64,000 nucleotides of DNA from an uncultured Saccharospirillaceae bacterium (lineage in GTDB: Bacteria > Pseudomonadota > Gammaproteobacteria > Pseudomonadales > Oceanobacteraceae): contig CANMOZ010000016.1 of the NCBI GenBank assembly GCA_947499545.1, positions 1-64,000 on the forward strand. The letters are read 5' to 3'. The translations under genes were made by a program, and so were the position numbers. Under the pieces are notes generated by a model, which saw nothing but the letters and a program-made list of their open reading frames with translations, was not told the DNA's origin and made no database searches. Numbering within the stretch: position 1 is the first letter of the stretch; each line of letters opens with the position of its first letter. This document shows, in pieces, positions 18,041 to 27,551 of the stretch.

Positions 18041-18205
18041 TTGATCCGTACCTTACAAGCCAAAGGAGTGATTTGTGTTCTATGCAGGAAATGCTCCTAA
18101 GTTGATAGACCCTTAGAAGATGTTATGCCTGATCATAAGCAAGAGTTCGCTATACTTTTAGTTTTAATTCATTATCGAATGGTTTCGAAGGCATAGGATT
18201 TTTAT

Positions 18206-18457
18206 ATGAATGATTTGATTGACGTTTTAAAACAAAGCGTGCCTTTTGACTTGTATTTAAATAACCAAGAAAAGCCCATCAATGTAAAATATTTTCATGG
18301 TGCTTGTCAGGGGCCGGCTGGAGAGTGGCTATTGATGGTGTGTCACCCTGTTCATCATAAGCCTGTATTATTGATTCCCTACAATAATATTAAATACATT
18401 AGTATCCCGAAAGAAATCGGAAGTCTTTTGGGGGAGGAATGTAAAAAATCGGCGTAA
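18206..18457 (+). CDS. Small strand-rich protein (YIP/YLP-motif family, copy 2)
   Basis: 83 residues, no signal or membrane helix. Strands: FDLYLNNQ, INVKYFHGACQG, EWLLMVCHP, KPVLLIPYNNIKYISIP. The last strand pair resembles VYLPLSSVLYMEKV of the gene at 44429 and TYIPITNVAFIVE at 17194. It lies convergent to a family-3 solute-binding protein gene (18497-19288), just as the 44429 copy lies directly behind a related solute-binding protein. An AGGA before the ATG serves as a weak ribosome site. Function unknown. Confidence 0.6.
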   Translation: MNDLIDVLKQSVPFDLYLNNQEKPINVKYFHGACQGPAGEWLLMVCHPVHHKPVLLIPYNNIKYISIPKEIGSLLGEECKKSA

Positions 18458-18496
18458 TGATTCTCCAAGTTTGTCGCTTCTGTAATGATTGGTTGC

Positions 18497-19288
18497 CTAA
18501 AGGTATTTGTTAAGAATAGTGTCTAGTTCGCCTGAATCCTTTAGTCGTTTAAAACCGTTGTCTAAAATATGTTTGAGCGTCTTTGCATGGTCAAATTTTC
18601 TTGAAATCAGCATGTAAAAGTTATCAGTTTTGGCTTTTTCAACCGGCAATACTACATGATGATATTCTAAAATTTTAATGCCCATGTTTTTGTTGAAACC
18701 CAGAACGGCTTCTTTACGAGCAAGCATTATGTCGCATGGCTTGCCACCAAGTTTCTTGATGGTGGAAGCGTAGTCAAGGCCTCTGAAAACCATATTAAGC
18801 GTATTCACATCGACATAGCTGTAGTTGTATCCATGCAAGCCACAGACTTTCCAGGATTGAATGTCTTTAATCGACACGCTGGTTCGGTTTTGCGTGAATT
18901 GCTTGGTGCTGACCACGGCGGGTATCGTGCCGTAGTAAGGGGCCGTCATCAGATAATCTCGGTCCCTTTCTTTACTGTAAGAGGCGGACACGGCAACTTG
19001 GACATCCCCTACGAGCACGCTCAGTTGGCATCGTTTCCAGGGTGGCATGTCGAATTCAAACGAGATATCCATCGGATCAAGTATGGCATGCAGTACATCA
19101 AGGTCATACCCTTTGGTACTGCCTTCATGCCGAAAGTGATAAGGCGGCCACTCGGCACCGTCACCGCAAATTTTCAGGGTTTTGCCTTTTAATGCGCCTG
19201 ATCCGTCAGCCCAGCTCAACAAAGGAAGCAGTAACGAGAGGTGAAGAAGGATGGTTAGGGTTTGCGCCAATCGAGTCATGGCCTGCAC
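18497..19288 (-). CDS. Periplasmic solute-binding protein, family 3 type (copy 1)
   Basis: 263 residues with a Sec signal peptide (LTILLHLSLLLPLLSWA|DG), then LKICGDGAEWPPYHF and a two-lobe SBP_bac_3-like pattern: GYDLDVLHAIL, PWKRCQLSVLVGDVQVAVSASYSKERD, and KLGGKPCDIMLARKEA in the second lobe. The start is a GTG at 19288; an ATG three codons later is equally possible. No transporter genes are adjacent, so it may be a stand-alone binding protein or feed a sensor. A relative with the same ICxGDGxEWxP opening is at 43602-44420. Confidence 0.85.
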   Translation of the reverse strand: MQAMTRLAQTLTILLHLSLLLPLLSWADGSGALKGKTLKICGDGAEWPPYHFRHEGSTKGYDLDVLHAILDPMDISFEFDMPPWKRCQLSVLVGDVQVAVSASYSKERDRDYLMTAPYYGTIPAVVSTKQFTQNRTSVSIKDIQSWKVCGLHGYNYSYVDVNTLNMVFRGLDYASTIKKLGGKPCDIMLARKEAVLGFNKNMGIKILEYHHVVLPVEKAKTDNFYMLISRKFDHAKTLKHILDNGFKRLKDSGELDTILNKYL

Positions 19289-19344
19289 TGTTAACGGTTG
19301 AACCTAACCAAAGTGTAGAGTAATTTTTTATAGCGTCAGTCTCT

Positions 19345-20712
19345 TTAGACCAGTTCTAACGCCTCGCGTACATGCTCTACGGCAACGATTTCCATGCCGG
19401 CAATGCCGCCTTTAGGAATATTGGCCGCTGGGGCAATGGCTTTTTTGAAACCATGCTTGGCGGCTTCCTTTAATCGTTCTTGACCGCTTGGAACAGGGCG
19501 AATTTCGCCTGAAAGGCCCACTTCCCCAAAGACAATCCAATCGCGAGGTACGGGGCGGTTACGAAAACTCGATAAGATGGCAAGTAATAATGCTAAGTCT
19601 GCGCTGGTTTCGGTGATGCGTACGCCGCCAACAACATTTACGAACACGTCTTGGTCGCCGGTGTGAATCCCGCCATGGCGATGCATCACGGCTAACAGCA
19701 TGGATAGGCGGTTGTGGTCCAGCCCTACGGCAACCCGCCTTGGATTTCCGAAGTGGCTTTCATCGACGAGTGCCTGAAGCTCTAATAGAAGAGGGCGAGT
19801 GCCTTCCCAAATGACGGTGACTAAAGACCCGCTGGCATCGCTGTCCGATCGGCTCAAAAAAATGGAGCTGGGGTTTTTCACTTCCTTAAGGCCGGTTTCC
19901 ATCATGGCGAACACGCCTAATTCATTGATGGCGCCAAAACGGTTTTTGATTCCCCTTAGGGTTCGGAAGCGGCTGTCATTGGAACCTTCGAGCATGATGG
20001 AGCAGTCAATCATGTGTTCTAAGACTTTAGGCCCTGCTAGAGAACCGTCTTTGGTAACGTGACCTACCAATAAAACGACGGTTTGGCTCTGTTTCGCAAA
20101 GCGGGTCAGGTAGGCGGCACTTTCGCGGACTTGAGAAACACTGCCAGGTGCAGATTCAATCCCTGGCGCTTGCATGACTTGAATGGAGTCGACAACCAAC
20201 ACTTTGGGTTGCTGCTGTTGGGCCAAACGGAGAATGGTGTCGACCTCGGTTTCAGCCAGCATGTTGACGTTATCCACAGGCAAGTTTAAGCGTTGTGCAC
20301 GCATGGCGACTTGCTGTAAGGATTCCTCGCCTGTGACGTACAAAACCGACAACGATTGAGCGAGGTGACAAAGGGTTTGCAGCAACAGAGTGGATTTGCC
20401 TGCGCCGGGATGGCCTCCGATGAGGATGACAGAGCCGGGGACCAGTCCGCCGCCTAGCACGCGGTCGAATTCACCGAGCGTGCTGCTAAAGCGAGGGACT
20501 TCTTGCAAGTCGACTTGGTTGAGCGGAATGACTTCGGCTTTAGTGGCTCCGGTATAGCCGCCGCTTCCACCGCCCGGGCCCGCCTTGGATTTCGCCTGAA
20601 CTTTAAACTCTTGAAGACTGTTCCAGGCTTGGCAAGCAACGCATTGACCTTGCCATTTGGCGAAATCGGAACCGCACTCGGTGCACACGTAAGCGGTTTT
20701 CACTTTGGCCAT
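19345..20712 (-). CDS. radA: DNA repair protein RadA
   Basis: 455 residues, the normal length. An N-terminal C4 zinc finger (CTECG...CVAC), then a RecA-like ATPase with Walker A GGHPGAGKST and Walker B LVVDSIQVM, the RadA-specific KNRFG motif, and a C-terminal Lon-protease-like domain (VNVVGGVRI, IVFGEVGLSGEIRPV). RadA drives branch migration in recombination intermediates. It is 20 bases downstream of hemE on the same strand. Confidence 0.98.
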   Translation of the reverse strand: MAKVKTAYVCTECGSDFAKWQGQCVACQAWNSLQEFKVQAKSKAGPGGGSGGYTGATKAEVIPLNQVDLQEVPRFSSTLGEFDRVLGGGLVPGSVILIGGHPGAGKSTLLLQTLCHLAQSLSVLYVTGEESLQQVAMRAQRLNLPVDNVNMLAETEVDTILRLAQQQQPKVLVVDSIQVMQAPGIESAPGSVSQVRESAAYLTRFAKQSQTVVLLVGHVTKDGSLAGPKVLEHMIDCSIMLEGSNDSRFRTLRGIKNRFGAINELGVFAMMETGLKEVKNPSSIFLSRSDSDASGSLVTVIWEGTRPLLLELQALVDESHFGNPRRVAVGLDHNRLSMLLAVMHRHGGIHTGDQDVFVNVVGGVRITETSADLALLLAILSSFRNRPVPRDWIVFGEVGLSGEIRPVPSGQERLKEAAKHGFKKAIAPAANIPKGGIAGMEIVAVEHVREALELV

Positions 20713-20732
20713 TGCTTTATCCTAAAGGCGGT

Positions 20733-21800
20733 TCATGACTCGTGATAGGCGGGTGACAGTTCTTGTAGCGCATCCATAAAGGCGGTCACATGATCAGGGT
20801 CTACCCATTGTTGAATGCCATGGCCGAGATTAAAGACATGACCGGTGCCCTGTCCGTATTCGGCCAATATGGCAGCAACTTCTTCACGAATGGCCTTGGC
20901 TGATCCATAAAGAACACAAGGGTCCATATTGCCTTGCAAAGCGACTCGATCGCCAACACGGGTGCGTGCATCTGTCAGAGAAGTTGTCCAATCAAGGCCC
21001 AGGGCGTCTGCACCAGTATCGGCCATGATTTCCAGCCATTGGCCGCCGCCTTTGGTGAAGAGAATAACGGGAACAGAACGACCTTCGTGTTCACGGATTA
21101 GGCCTTTTACGATTTTATCCATATAAGCCAGTGAGAATTCACGATAGGCGCGATGGCCCAGTGCGCCTCCCCAAGAATCAAATATTTGCACGGCTTGAGC
21201 GCCTGCACGAATTTGCGCATTGAGGTAATCGGTGACGGCTTCGGCCAGCTTACTCAGCAAGGCATGCAATACTTCAGGTTCACGGTACAACATGCCTTTG
21301 ATGTGACGGAATTCTTTTGAAGAGCCGCCTTCGACCATATAAGTTGCCAGCGTCCAAGGGCTGCCAGAAAAGCCAATCAGAGGCACGCGCCCATTCAGCT
21401 CACGACGAATGGTGCTCACGGCGTTCATCACATAATCGAGGTCACGCTCGGCATCGGGTACAGGTAATTGATCGACATCGGCAGAAGTGGTGACGGTTTT
21501 TTTGAATTTAGGCCCCTCGCCGGTTTCGAAATACAGCCCAAGTCCCATGGCATCCGGGATCGTTAAAATATCAGAAAATAGGATTGCGGCATCGAGTGGA
21601 TATCGCTCAAGGGGTTGCAATGTGACTTCGCAGGCAAAGTCAGCGTTTTTGCATAAATCCATAAAGGAGCCGGCTTGTGCACGGCTGGCCCGATATTCGG
21701 GTAAATAACGACCTGCTTGGCGCATCATCCACACGGGTGTGCGATCCACCGGTTGTCGCATCAACGCTTTTAGGAAACGATCGTTTTTCAGCTCGGTCAT
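20733..21800 (-). CDS. hemE: Uroporphyrinogen decarboxylase
   Basis: 355 residues from the ATG at 21800 ([17 protein letters not shown]), which matches the usual family start; a TTG six codons upstream is also open. Contains the substrate-binding [16 protein letters not shown] signature, [15 protein letters not shown] with the catalytic Asp, [17 protein letters not shown] and the C-terminal FNLGHGI. It removes four carboxyl groups from uroporphyrinogen III to give coproporphyrinogen III in haem synthesis. Confidence 0.98.
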   Translation of the reverse strand: MTELKNDRFLKALMRQPVDRTPVWMMRQAGRYLPEYRASRAQAGSFMDLCKNADFACEVTLQPLERYPLDAAILFSDILTIPDAMGLGLYFETGEGPKFKKTVTTSADVDQLPVPDAERDLDYVMNAVSTIRRELNGRVPLIGFSGSPWTLATYMVEGGSSKEFRHIKGMLYREPEVLHALLSKLAEAVTDYLNAQIRAGAQAVQIFDSWGGALGHRAYREFSLAYMDKIVKGLIREHEGRSVPVILFTKGGGQWLEIMADTGADALGLDWTTSLTDARTRVGDRVALQGNMDPCVLYGSAKAIREEVAAILAEYGQGTGHVFNLGHGIQQWVDPDHVTAFMDALQELSPAYHES

Positions 21801-21938
21801 GGGGAGCGTCTCACTCAAACAATTAACGCCATTCTATCAGAGCTCAAGGGGGAAGCCCTAGCGCTTCGCATGCATGCACGTTTGGTATATGATCCTCGCT
21901 TGAATGAATAGAAACGAACTAAGGGTTGGAGAATAGGC

Positions 21939-22433
21939 ATGGAATCATGGGTTGAGCGCTTAATGTATGCATCCCGTTGGATATTGGCGCCCATCTATTT
22001 AGGTTTGAGTGTGGCCTTACTCTTTTTGGGCATCAAGCTTTTTCAAGAACTCATTCATGTCGCGCCCATGATTTTAAGCATGAAAGAGTCAGAGTTGGTC
22101 CTCTTAATTTTATCCTTAATCGACATGGCTCTGGTGGGTGGATTGTTGGTAATGGTCATGCTGAGTGGCTATGAAAATTTTGTTTCTAAATTGGATATTC
22201 AAGAGGGTCAAGAGAAGCTGAGTTGGCTCGGAAAAGTGGACTCTGGCACCCTAAAAAATAAAGTGGCTGCGTCTATTGTTGCTATATCCTCTATTCATTT
22301 GTTGCGTATTTTCGTAGATGCTAACCGATATGAAAGTGAACAGTTAAAGTATTACGTGATTATTCACCTCACCTTTGTTGTCTCTGCCATTGGTATGGGC
22401 ATTCTTGATAAATATACTCGCTCCCGCACCTGA
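21939..22433 (+). CDS. yqhA: UPF0114 (YqhA-like) inner-membrane protein
   Basis: 164 residues with four membrane segments. The opening [21 protein letters not shown] and the later [21 protein letters not shown] and [26 protein letters not shown] are the family hallmarks. It is divergent from hemE with about 140 bases between. GGAG lies eight bases before the ATG. The role is unknown for the family. Confidence 0.92.
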   Translation: MESWVERLMYASRWILAPIYLGLSVALLFLGIKLFQELIHVAPMILSMKESELVLLILSLIDMALVGGLLVMVMLSGYENFVSKLDIQEGQEKLSWLGKVDSGTLKNKVAASIVAISSIHLLRIFVDANRYESEQLKYYVIIHLTFVVSAIGMGILDKYTRSRT

Positions 22434-22464
22434 TTGAAAAAGGTAGGAGCGATAAAGAGCCTAC

Positions 22465-23010
22465 TTATTTAGAAAGGTCTAAATAAGTGTCGTCATAAGC
22501 GACTATTTGATTATTCATGATAGCCGCTTTGATCTTTACGTTTCTACCGGGTTTTAATCGCCACCAGCGCGCTTTGCCTGGATAGCACAATTCCAGATCA
22601 TTTTTTGTTTTTACGAGAAGTCCACAAGGGGATAGGGTGTGTTCCGATTGGATGACTTCAGCTGTGAGTAGTTGTACGTTGTTTGGCTGAATGGTATCTA
22701 ACTGACCTTGTAAATAATACCGGGTTGCAGGGGTAGGCGTTAATATGCATAGGAGTAAAAGGAGGCGTGTAAGCATCTTTAAATCGGTTTCGTGCCTAAT
22801 GGCGATATAATGAATATAGAAACCTATACATGCTATTCCGATAGGTAAGAGCTTAATCCAGTCATCATAAAAATCTGAATATATTGCAAACTCTGGCATG
22901 CTAGGCACGCTAAGCTTGGATTTTAGTTCGTAAAAGTCTGTAAAAATAATAAAAACATATAAGCCAAGATATTTCTCAAGTCGTTCGGTTGCTTCTTCTT
23001 TTGTCAGCAT
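22465..23010 (-). CDS. Membrane protein of unknown function (pair member B)
   Basis: 181 residues with two to three membrane helices in the first 105 residues, then a soluble tail: LLVKTKNDLELCYPGK, RLKPGRNVKIKAAIMNNQIV. The tail architecture matches that of the upstream neighbour (23055-23609): one Cys before a polar loop, then KxGxxVKI and a final D-x-x-YL. The two probably come from one family and one transcript (44-base gap). Not recognised as a named family. Confidence 0.62.
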   Translation of the reverse strand: MLTKEEATERLEKYLGLYVFIIFTDFYELKSKLSVPSMPEFAIYSDFYDDWIKLLPIGIACIGFYIHYIAIRHETDLKMLTRLLLLLCILTPTPATRYYLQGQLDTIQPNNVQLLTAEVIQSEHTLSPCGLLVKTKNDLELCYPGKARWWRLKPGRNVKIKAAIMNNQIVAYDDTYLDLSK

Positions 23011-23054
23011 GGTGATTACTTCTTTGTCATTTTTTCAACAATGTGGTGAGGCTG

Positions 23055-23609
23055 TTAACTGTTATTGAGGGGTGCTAGATAATCGGCATCATAGAGGTTG
23101 AGGCCAAGCGGGTTATCGGCAATGCGAATTTTAACTGACTGCCCTTTAGTCATTAATCGGCGCCTGAGCGTTTTTTGAAAGCAGTAGGTCATGTGATCGG
23201 CCGTTGCAACTTCAATTGAGCATCGACGATGGCTGGCTTGGGTGTTTGTGATGCTAGCGTTCTCGAAGCGTATGGTTTGTGTATTAAAGAAGTGACTGTC
23301 TATCTTAAGTAAACCAGTGCTAACAGGAATGAAAAAGATCAAAAATAATAGATAAAAAGCGCGGCTCTTATAGGCTTTTGATAATACCTTTTTCGATAGA
23401 AGTTCATAGAGTAATGCCAAAGCTGTGAACAATATAATAAGCGATAGCGTAAAAAAATCCATAAAGTCTTGGGTATATATAAAGCCGCTTCCTAAGGTAG
23501 TAGTTAGGTGCTGTAGGTTAATGAATGCTGTTAAAACAGCAAATGTGATAATAAATGATCTGCGTTCTATAAAATAGACAATGGCTTTGGGTGTTATTCG
23601 TTTTCTCAT
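23055..23609 (-). CDS. Membrane protein of unknown function (pair member A)
   Basis: 184 residues: three hydrophobic segments (FIITFAVLTAFINL, FFTLSLIILFTALALLYELL, AFYLLFLIFFIPVSTGLL) then a basic soluble tail RRCSIEVATADHMTYCFQK, MTKGQSVKIRIADNPLGLNLYDADYL. It is 22 bases downstream of dtd, so it may be carried on the dtd transcript. Paralogous in layout to 22465-23010. Confidence 0.62.
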   Translation of the reverse strand: MRKRITPKAIVYFIERRSFIITFAVLTAFINLQHLTTTLGSGFIYTQDFMDFFTLSLIILFTALALLYELLSKKVLSKAYKSRAFYLLFLIFFIPVSTGLLKIDSHFFNTQTIRFENASITNTQASHRRCSIEVATADHMTYCFQKTLRRRLMTKGQSVKIRIADNPLGLNLYDADYLAPLNNS

Positions 23610-23631
23610 GCTAATACTGCTACTACTTAAT

Positions 23632-24078
23632 CTACTGTATGTCTAATAAAAAAGTGACGGGCCCATCATTTAGCAGCTCGACTTTCATGTCGGCACCAAA
23701 TTGCCCGGTTTTGGTTGGAGTTTGAGGGTAATTGGTTTGTGCGAGCATCACTAATTGTTCAAACAGCTGTTTCCCTTGCTCAGGAGATGCGCCTTTCGAA
23801 AAAGAAGGTCGAAGCCCTTTTTGCGTATCCGCTACTAAGGTAAATTGAGAAACCAATAAGAGCTCCCCTTGGCTTTGTTGAAGATTCAGATTCATTTTTT
23901 CATTTTCATCTGAAAAAATTCGATAATGCATGAGCTTGTGTAACCCTTTGGTTAGGGTGGCTTCGGTATCAGAAGCTTCTATGCCTATAAGGGCTAAAAT
24001 CCCTTTATTAATGGCACTGATGCAGTCGCCATTCACGGTAACGGAGGCATGCTGAACACGTTGAATCAATATTTTCAT
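23632..24078 (-). CDS. dtd: D-aminoacyl-tRNA deacylase
   Basis: 148 residues, standard length. MKILIQRVQHASVTV at the start, the active-site loop LLVSQFTLVADTQKG, and the C-terminal NDGPVTFLLDI carrying the cross-subunit Gly-cisPro-type motif region. It hydrolyses D-amino acids mischarged on tRNA. Cytoplasmic homodimer. It lies downstream of the prolyl iminopeptidase gene on the same strand. Confidence 0.97.
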   Translation of the reverse strand: MKILIQRVQHASVTVNGDCISAINKGILALIGIEASDTEATLTKGLHKLMHYRIFSDENEKMNLNLQQSQGELLLVSQFTLVADTQKGLRPSFSKGASPEQGKQLFEQLVMLAQTNYPQTPTKTGQFGADMKVELLNDGPVTFLLDIQ

Positions 24079-24180
24079 GTTTTGATTTTGGCAGTGAATT
24101 TTTAGAAGCGATAAGCCTACCGCAAAACGCGCTAGGCTGAAATGGTGAAAGCGGGTTTGTTGATGTGAGATAAAAGCAGT

Positions 24181-25149
24181 TTAGGCGTCTGCTTGTGGTT
24201 CGCCTAAACGTTCTGCCATCGTGTCAGTTGCTTTGATAAGCGCATCGGTAATGGCCGGTTCAAATGCACTGTGCCCCGCTTCTCGGACGATGTGCAATTC
24301 AGTATTTTCCCAGGCATCGTATAGATCGAGGGCATTGTCCAGCGGGCACACCATATCGTAACGCCCATGAATAATGATGGCGGGGATGTTTTTGACCTTA
24401 TCTATATTTTCTAAAATTTGATCGCGTTCAATAAAGCCTTTATTAATGAAGAAATGCGCTTCTATTCGAGCCATTGCCATTGCGACATGAGGATCAGAGA
24501 AATGCGCTTTTAGTTTCGGGTTGGCTTTTAACGTTGAGCAAACGCCTTCCCAGCCAGACCAAGCCTTGGCAGCTGACATGCGTTTTAACTCATTTTGGCT
24601 GGTTAATACTTTGTAGTAGGCTTTCACCATATCATCCCGCTCGGATTCTGGGATGGGTTGCAGAAAATGTTTCCATTCATCTGGAAAAATACGGCTGGCC
24701 CCTTCTTGATAAAGCCAACGAATGTCTTTATCACGGCATAGAAAAATACCGCGAAGAATCATGCTCAGAATTTTATTGGGATGTGTTTGAGCGTATAGAA
24801 GCGCCAGTGTGCTGCCCCAAGATCCACCAAAAAGCATCCAATGGTTGATGTTTAAATGGTTGCGGATTTTTTCGATGTCGTCGACTAGGTGTTGTGACGT
24901 GTTGTTTTCAAGTTCAGCAAAGGGTTTGCTGCGTCCTGATCCTCTTTGATCAAAGCAAATAATGCGATAACGTTCTGGATCGAAAAAACGCCGCGATTGC
25001 TCATCACAACCACCGCCTGGCCCTCCATGAATAAATAGGACTGGAATGCCATTAGGGTCGCCGGATTCTTCTACGTAAATTTCGTGAACGCTGTCGACTT
25101 TAATTTGGTGCGTCGCGTACGGATGTATTTCGGCATACAAGGGGCGCAT
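24181..25149 (-). CDS. pip: Prolyl iminopeptidase (alpha/beta hydrolase)
   Basis: 322 residues from the ATG at 25149 (MRPLYAEIHPY), preceded by GGGAG six bases upstream; the open frame runs 19 codons further up without a site. The oxyanion motif HGGPGGG, the nucleophile GGSWGS, the acid in HGRYDMVCP and the base in REAGHSAFEP define peptidase S33. It removes N-terminal proline from peptides in the cytoplasm. The dtd gene follows about 100 bases later. Confidence 0.96.
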   Translation of the reverse strand: MRPLYAEIHPYATHQIKVDSVHEIYVEESGDPNGIPVLFIHGGPGGGCDEQSRRFFDPERYRIICFDQRGSGRSKPFAELENNTSQHLVDDIEKIRNHLNINHWMLFGGSWGSTLALLYAQTHPNKILSMILRGIFLCRDKDIRWLYQEGASRIFPDEWKHFLQPIPESERDDMVKAYYKVLTSQNELKRMSAAKAWSGWEGVCSTLKANPKLKAHFSDPHVAMAMARIEAHFFINKGFIERDQILENIDKVKNIPAIIIHGRYDMVCPLDNALDLYDAWENTELHIVREAGHSAFEPAITDALIKATDTMAERLGEPQADA

Positions 25150-25266
25150 GACCGTCTCCCTGACTGAAAGCGTCTTTTTATAAGTATGGATTATTATTAT
25201 GTGCAAACTAGAGCAAAGTTAAGGATATAGCAAGTTAAATGAGACCATTTGAGCTATTGCATCAAT

Positions 25267-25298
25267 AAAAAAGCCGGCTAAATACGCCGGCTTTTTTT
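25267..25298 (-). terminator. Intrinsic terminator downstream of typA
   Basis: GCCGGC arms with A/T flanks (25267-25278 and 25286-25298) and a seven-base loop. T-runs exist on both sides, so it may work in both directions; on - it follows typA. Confidence 0.9.
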
Positions 25299-25338
25299 GT
25301 CAGATCGTTTTGGTGAAACCTAAACTATGTCTGCCTCA

Positions 25339-27150
25339 TTACACTTTTTTATTGCGACGGCGTTCATTCTCTTTCAAGAGTTTTTTACGCAGGCGAATGT
25401 GGTTAGGTGTTACCTCTACCAGTTCGTCATCATCGATGAAGTCTAATGCTTGTTCTAACGTCATTTTGATGGGTGGCGTTAAGATGATGTTCTCATCCGT
25501 ACCAGAGGCCCGAACGTTGGTTAGCTGCTTGGCTTTTGTTGGGTTAACCGTTAAATCGTTATCACGGTTGTGAATTCCGATGACCATGCCTTCGTAGACT
25601 TCAGTACTAGGGCCAATAAACATACGGCCACGATCTTGAAGGTTAAAGAGCGCATATCCGAGGGCTTTACCCGCAACCATTGAAATCAGTACGCCATTGA
25701 TACGCTGACCCATTTCAACTTCTTTCACTACGCCGTAATGGTCGAAGACGTGGGTTAAAATGCCTGACCCGGAAGTCATCGTTAAGAAAGTATTACGGAA
25801 ACCGATAAGGCCGCGTGCTGGCATGATGAATTCCATACGCGTACGGCCTTTGCCGTCAGGAATCATGTTTTGCATCTCTGCACGACGATTACCCATCTCT
25901 TCCATGATGGCGCCTTGGTGCGCTTCTTCAACGTCAATGACGACGAATTCGTAAGGCTCTTGGATTTTGCCATCGATCTCTTTTTGAACGACTTCAGGGC
26001 GAGATACACCCATTTCGAATCCTTCGCGGCGCATGGTTTCGATCAAGACAGAAAGATGCAGCTCACCGCGGCCGGATACGACAAATTTCTCAGGAGAGTC
26101 GCCTTCTTCAACGCGCAGGGCAACGTTGTGGAGCAGCTCTTTTTCGAGGCGTTCTTTGATATTACGGCTGGTGACGAATTTGCCGTCTTGTCCTGAGAAG
26201 GGGGAATCGTTGACCTGAAAGGTCATGCTAACGGTGGGTTCGTCAACCGTTAATGCTGGCAGCATTTCGACGTTACTGGGGTCGCAAAGGGTATCGGAAA
26301 TGTTCAAAGGGTCGATCCCTGAGATACATACGATATCGCCCGCAGCGGCTTCTTCAACGTTGACCCGTTGCAAGCCGTGGAAACCTTTCACTTCCAATAC
26401 ACGGCCATTACGACGTTCGCCTTCACGCGTGATCAAGGTGATCGGTGTGCTGGGCTTCAAACGACCACGGGTGATACGGCCAACACCGATGACGCCAACG
26501 TAGTTGTCATAATCCAAAGAAGAGATCTGCATTTGGAAGGGACCATCCAGATCAACATCAGGAGAAGAAACACGATCAACAATCATCTGAAAGAGTGGCG
26601 TCATATCGTCAGCGAGCGCATCTGGGTCTTCGCCGGCAATGCCGTTGAGGGCTGAAGCGTAAACGACTGGGAAGTCGAGTTGCTCGTCGGTCGCACCTAA
26701 GCGATCGAAAAGATCAAAGACTTGGTCGATCACCCAATCAGGGCGAGCACCCGGACGGTCAACCTTGTTCACGACAACGATGGGCTTAAGGCCGCGCTCG
26801 AAGGCTTTTTGGGTCACAAAGCGCGTTTGTGGCATAGGGCCGTCAACGGCGTCTACCAATAGCAAAACCGAGTCAACCATAGAGAGCACTCGCTCAACTT
26901 CACCGCCGAAGTCAGCGTGCCCTGGAGTGTCGACAATGTTGATCCGGTAGTCGCCCCAACGAATGGCCGTGTTTTTGGCCAAGATAGTAATGCCGCGCTC
27001 TTTCTCTTGGTCGTTGGAGTCCATGATGCGCTCAGTGCCTTGCTCTTTGCGCTCAAGGGTGCCGGACTGCTCTAGTAGCTTATCGACGAGGGTGGTTTTA
27101 CCGTGGTCGACGTGAGCAATGATGGCGATGTTGCGTAAATTCTCGATCAT
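25339..27150 (-). CDS. typA: Translational GTPase TypA/BipA
   Basis: 603 residues from the ATG at 27150 ([20 protein letters not shown]), the standard family start. GTPase motifs: AHVDHGKTT, the switch I region, [22 protein letters not shown]. Then the beta-barrel domain II, domains III and V, and the TypA-specific C-terminal domain ending in a Lys/Arg-rich tail. A ribosome-associated GTPase involved in assembly and stress growth. Transcribed alone, divergent from glnA. Confidence 0.98.
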   Translation of the reverse strand: MIENLRNIAIIAHVDHGKTTLVDKLLEQSGTLERKEQGTERIMDSNDQEKERGITILAKNTAIRWGDYRINIVDTPGHADFGGEVERVLSMVDSVLLLVDAVDGPMPQTRFVTQKAFERGLKPIVVVNKVDRPGARPDWVIDQVFDLFDRLGATDEQLDFPVVYASALNGIAGEDPDALADDMTPLFQMIVDRVSSPDVDLDGPFQMQISSLDYDNYVGVIGVGRITRGRLKPSTPITLITREGERRNGRVLEVKGFHGLQRVNVEEAAAGDIVCISGIDPLNISDTLCDPSNVEMLPALTVDEPTVSMTFQVNDSPFSGQDGKFVTSRNIKERLEKELLHNVALRVEEGDSPEKFVVSGRGELHLSVLIETMRREGFEMGVSRPEVVQKEIDGKIQEPYEFVVIDVEEAHQGAIMEEMGNRRAEMQNMIPDGKGRTRMEFIMPARGLIGFRNTFLTMTSGSGILTHVFDHYGVVKEVEMGQRINGVLISMVAGKALGYALFNLQDRGRMFIGPSTEVYEGMVIGIHNRDNDLTVNPTKAKQLTNVRASGTDENIILTPPIKMTLEQALDFIDDDELVEVTPNHIRLRKKLLKENERRRNKKV

Positions 27151-27241
27151 AGGGGTGCTCTCAAAAAACGAGCTGCGATTATAGAGCCTAGACAACTTAT
27201 GGGAAACAAAGCGCCTCGATTATTCGATAATCAATTTGGTT

Positions 27242-27258
27242 TGCACCATAACGGTGCG
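27242..27258. promoter_or_regulatory. NtrC-binding site 1 upstream of glnA
   Basis: TGCACCATAACGGTGCG fits the NtrC operator pattern GCACC-N5-GGTGC exactly. It is about 200 bases upstream of the sigma-54 promoter, the normal place for an enhancer. Confidence 0.88.
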
Positions 27259-27276
27259 CGTTGTTCGCTAATGCAA

Positions 27277-27293
27277 TGCACCATTATAGTGCG
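27277..27293. promoter_or_regulatory. NtrC-binding site 2 upstream of glnA
   Basis: TGCACCATTATAGTGCG has one mismatch in the second half-site. Its centre is 35 bases from site 1, so two dimers could bind cooperatively. Confidence 0.85.
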
Positions 27294-27440
27294 AAACGGT
27301 CTGGGTATGAATGAGTGATGGGATGCACTTATAGAAGATTGGTCTTTAATAGGCTGATTATTCAGAATTTAATCTTTGCTTGTGCTGGATTTTATACGCA
27401 TATAACCAAGATATGGCTTCCTGTCAGAATTCTGACGTAT

Positions 27441-27456
27441 TGGTATGCATCTTGCG
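27441..27456 (+). promoter_or_regulatory. Sigma-54 promoter of glnA
   Basis: TGGTATGCATCTTGCG has GG (27442-27443) and GC (27454-27455) separated by exactly ten bases, as required for -24/-12 promoters. Transcription would start near 27467, about 85 bases before the glnA ATG. Together with the two NtrC sites this explains nitrogen control by the ntrBC genes downstream. Confidence 0.88.
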
Positions 27457-27551
27457 ATGAAGTTGGTCGATGGCGAATAGCCACACACTGAATTCATGAA
27501 AAAATCCTTACCGAGGGGTAAGGTAAATACCGACTATATTAGGAGCCTCAC

